Assembly (NCBI GenBank): GCA_003552625.1
Contig: PUNM01000155.1
Coordinates: 1-48,427 of the forward strand
Source of the DNA: Ectothiorhodospiraceae bacterium
GTDB taxonomy: Bacteria > Pseudomonadota > Gammaproteobacteria > Nitrococcales > Halorhodospiraceae
Direction of reading: 5' to 3'
DNA: 48,427 nucleotides
Position numbers and translations under genes: made by a program. Each line of letters opens with the position of its first letter. The first letter of the stretch is position 1. This document shows positions 46,140 through 48,427 of the stretch, piece after piece. A model generated the notes under the pieces. The model had not been told where the DNA came from. It saw only the letters and a list, made by a program, of their open reading frames with translations, and made no database searches.

Positions 46140-48427
46140 CCCGTCATCTCCCTGTGCAGGGCGTGGAGGGGGCGGGCTTCCCAGTCGTTCATGTGATCCA
46201 GCGCAAGGCACGTGGCGCGAGCACCGGCGATCGTGGTCGTATAGCAAACCTTGCGCTGCAGCGCTTCACGCCGGATCGAATAGGAATCGGCGATCGCCTG
46301 CCGCCCCTCCGTCGTATTCACGATCAGATCGATCTCGTCATTCTTGATGGCGTCCACGACGTGCGGCCGGCCCTCGATGACCTTGTTGATCCGGCGAACC
46401 TCCAGGCCCGCCTCTTCGAGGGCGGCCGCCGTTCCATGGGTGGCGATCAAGTGAAAGCCGCGGCGCACCAGGTCGCGAGCCACTTCCACGGCAGCCTCCT
46501 TATCGACATCGCGCACGCTGACAAACGCGCAGCCGCCGCGCGGCAGGGTCACCCCGGCCGCGAGCTGCGCCTTGGCGTAAGCTTCCCCGAAACAGGCGCC
46601 GATCCCCATGACCTCGCCGGTGGACTTCATCTCCGGACCGAGGATCGGATCGACCCCGGGGAATTTCAGGAACGGGAAGACCGCCTCCTTGACCGAATAA
46701 TAGGAGGGAATGACCTCCCCCTCCACACCCTGGTCGCTCAGGCTACGCCCGCCCATGCAGCGGGCCGCCACCTTGGCCAGCGGCACCCCGCACGCCTTGG
46801 CCACATAAGGCACCGTCCGCGACGCGCGCGGGTTGACCTCCAGCAGGAAGATGCGCTGACCCTGGATGGCAAACTGCACGTTCATCAGGCCGATGACGCC
46901 AAGCTCACGGGCAAGCAGCCGCACCTGCTCGCGTACCCGGTCCTGGATATCCTGGCCCAGGGTGTACGGGGGAATTGAGCACGCCGAGTCTCCGGAATGG
47001 ACCCCTGCCTGCTCGATGTGCTGCATGATTCCGCCGATCACCACCCGCTCACCATCACTGACGGCGTCCACATCCACCTCGACGGCGTCATCCAGGAACC
47101 GGTCAAGCAATACCGGCGAGTTGTGCGACACCCGCACCGCCTCGTTCATGTACTGGCGCAGTTCGCTCTCCTCGTAGACGATCTCCATCGCCCGGCCACC
47201 GAGGACGTAGGAGGGACGCACCACTAGCGGGTAGCCGATCTCGGCGGCGAGTTCCAGCGCCTGCTGATCCGTCCGGGCGGTCCGGTTCGGCGGCTGCATC
47301 AGATCGATGCGGCCGATCAGCTCCTGAAACCGCTCGCGATCCTCCGCCAGATCAATGGAGTCCGGCGAGGTACCGATGATGGGGGCCCCGGCCGCCTCCA
47401 GGTCGCGGGCCAGCTTCAGCGGCGTCTGCCCACCGTACTGCACGATGATCCCGTCAGGGCGCTCGGTCTCCACGATCTCCATGACGTCTTCCAGGGTCAG
47501 GGGCTCAAAGTAGAGCCGATCCGACGTGTCGTAGTCGGTGGAGACCGTCTCCGGGTTGCAGTTGACCATGATCGTCTCGTAGCCGTCCTCGCGCAGAGCG
47601 AGGGAGGCGTGGACGCAGCAGTAGTCGAACTCGATCCCCTGCCCGATCCGGTTGGGACCGCCGCCAAGGACCATGATCTTGCGCCGGTCGGAGGGCTCCG
47701 CCTCGCACTCCTGCTCGTACGTGGAATAGAGGTAGGCGGTCGCCGTGGGGAACTCCGCCGCGCAGGAATCGACCCGCTTGAAGACGGGGCGCACGCCCAG
47801 CTCAAGCCGGCGCTTACGCACCTGTGGCTCCGGCACTCCCCACAAATGGGCCAGCCGTGCGTCGGAGAAGCCGCGCTGTTTGTAGCGCCGAAGCTGGAGC
47901 GCGTTGCACGAATCGAGATCACCGCCTGCGATCTCACGCTCGGTGTCGATGAGCTGCTCGATCTGCGCGAGGAACCACGGATCGATCGCTGTCATCTCGT
48001 GGACCTCATCGAGGCTGAAACCGACCCGGAACGCGTCACCGAGATGGAGAATACGCTCGGGTGTCGGCTGGCGCAGCGAGTGGCGCACCGCCTCCTTGAG
48101 ATCCGAGCGCGCCGGATCGAGCCGCTCATCCAGGCCGCCGAGATCCTGCTCCAGCCCCCGAAGCGCCTTCTGGAACGACTCCTGGAAAGTGCGGCCGATG
48201 GCCATGACCTCACCGACCGACTTCATCTGCGTGGTCAGATAAGGCTGCGCCTGGGGGAACTTCTCAAAGGTGAAGCGCGGGATCTTGGTGACCACGTAGT
48301 CGATGGTCGGCTCGAACGAGGCCGGAGTGGCGCCCCCGGTGATCTCGTTGCGCAGTTCATCGAGGGTGTAGCCGACGGCCAGCTTGGCCGCCACCTTGGC
48401 GATGGGGAAACCGGTCGCCTTGGAGGC
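46136..48427 (-). CDS. carB: Carbamoyl-phosphate synthase large chain (partial, lacks N-terminus)
   Basis: Makes carbamoyl phosphate for arginine and pyrimidines. The frame is open to the window edge; 763 residues are seen, so about 310 N-terminal residues, including most of the first ATP-grasp domain, are outside. Visible: the end of the first synthetase half ([20 protein letters not shown]), the oligomerisation region, the second ATP-grasp domain ([46 protein letters not shown]), and the C-terminal allosteric MGS-like domain ([22 protein letters not shown]). It overlaps greA. Confidence 0.98.
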   Translation of the reverse strand, partial: ASKATGFPIAKVAAKLAVGYTLDELRNEITGGATPASFEPTIDYVVTKIPRFTFEKFPQAQPYLTTQMKSVGEVMAIGRTFQESFQKALRGLEQDLGGLDERLDPARSDLKEAVRHSLRQPTPERILHLGDAFRVGFSLDEVHEMTAIDPWFLAQIEQLIDTEREIAGGDLDSCNALQLRRYKQRGFSDARLAHLWGVPEPQVRKRRLELGVRPVFKRVDSCAAEFPTATAYLYSTYEQECEAEPSDRRKIMVLGGGPNRIGQGIEFDYCCVHASLALREDGYETIMVNCNPETVSTDYDTSDRLYFEPLTLEDVMEIVETERPDGIIVQYGGQTPLKLARDLEAAGAPIIGTSPDSIDLAEDRERFQELIGRIDLMQPPNRTARTDQQALELAAEIGYPLVVRPSYVLGGRAMEIVYEESELRQYMNEAVRVSHNSPVLLDRFLDDAVEVDVDAVSDGERVVIGGIMQHIEQAGVHSGDSACSIPPYTLGQDIQDRVREQVRLLARELGVIGLMNVQFAIQGQRIFLLEVNPRASRTVPYVAKACGVPLAKVAARCMGGRSLSDQGVEGEVIPSYYSVKEAVFPFLKFPGVDPILGPEMKSTGEVMGIGACFGEAYAKAQLAAGVTLPRGGCAFVSVRDVDKEAAVEVARDLVRRGFHLIATHGTAAALEEAGLEVRRINKVIEGRPHVVDAIKNDEIDLIVNTTEGRQAIADSYSIRREALQRKVCYTTTIAGARATCLALDHMNDWEARPLHALHREMTG

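Overview
The window is GC-rich and gene-dense, and looks like a chromosome segment of a nitrogen-fixing gammaproteobacterium. Two conserved gammaproteobacterial gene strings point there: metY-rimP-nusA-infB-rbfA-truB-rpsO-pnp and carB-greA-(yhbY)-rlmE-ftsH-folP-glmM-tpiA-secG-tRNA-Leu. A nif cluster beside an rnf operon adds diazotrophy. GC content, gene content and several acidic protein tails would fit an Ectothiorhodospiraceae member such as Halorhodospira; this assignment is inference from gene content, not a database match.

Region 1 (1-7741, minus strand) is a nif cluster. In transcription order it runs nifA, then nifB-nifQ-nifV-nifW-nifZ::nifM-SIR2-like gene as one tightly overlapping operon, then nifH, which is cut by the window edge. 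nifB and nifH each have a readable sigma-54 -24/-12 element with TGT-N10-ACA NifA sites upstream. Three points stand out. NifZ and the parvulin part of NifM are one polypeptide. A SIR2-like protein is translationally coupled behind them. NifB lacks the usual C-terminal NifX-like domain.

Region 2 (7742-14510, mostly plus strand) is rnfABCDGEH followed by an rseC-like gene. It is divergent from nifA, and two NifA sites sit in the shared promoter region, so Rnf (ion-driven reduction of ferredoxin/flavodoxin for nitrogenase) is very probably part of the NifA regulon. No nifL lies next to nifA. A small uncharacterised gene (14199-14510) closes the region.

Region 3 (14610-23449, minus strand) is the translation/RNA locus: initiator tRNA (metY), rimP, nusA, infB, rbfA, truB, rpsO, pnp. 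It has a readable metY promoter, two hairpin terminators before rimP, and a separate rpsO promoter. The initiator tRNA shows a U1-U72 mismatch instead of the common C1-A72.

Region 4 (23504-38150, minus strand) is a complete 14-gene nuoA-N operon for complex I with its own sigma-70-like promoter. It lies between tRNA-Leu and metY.

Region 5 (38308-48427, mostly minus strand) holds tRNA-Leu(GAG), secG, tpiA, glmM, folP, ftsH, rlmE, a small membrane protein, yhbY (plus strand), a DUF4149-type membrane protein, greA and the 3' part of carB.

I saw no insertion sequence, CRISPR array, prophage or rRNA gene.
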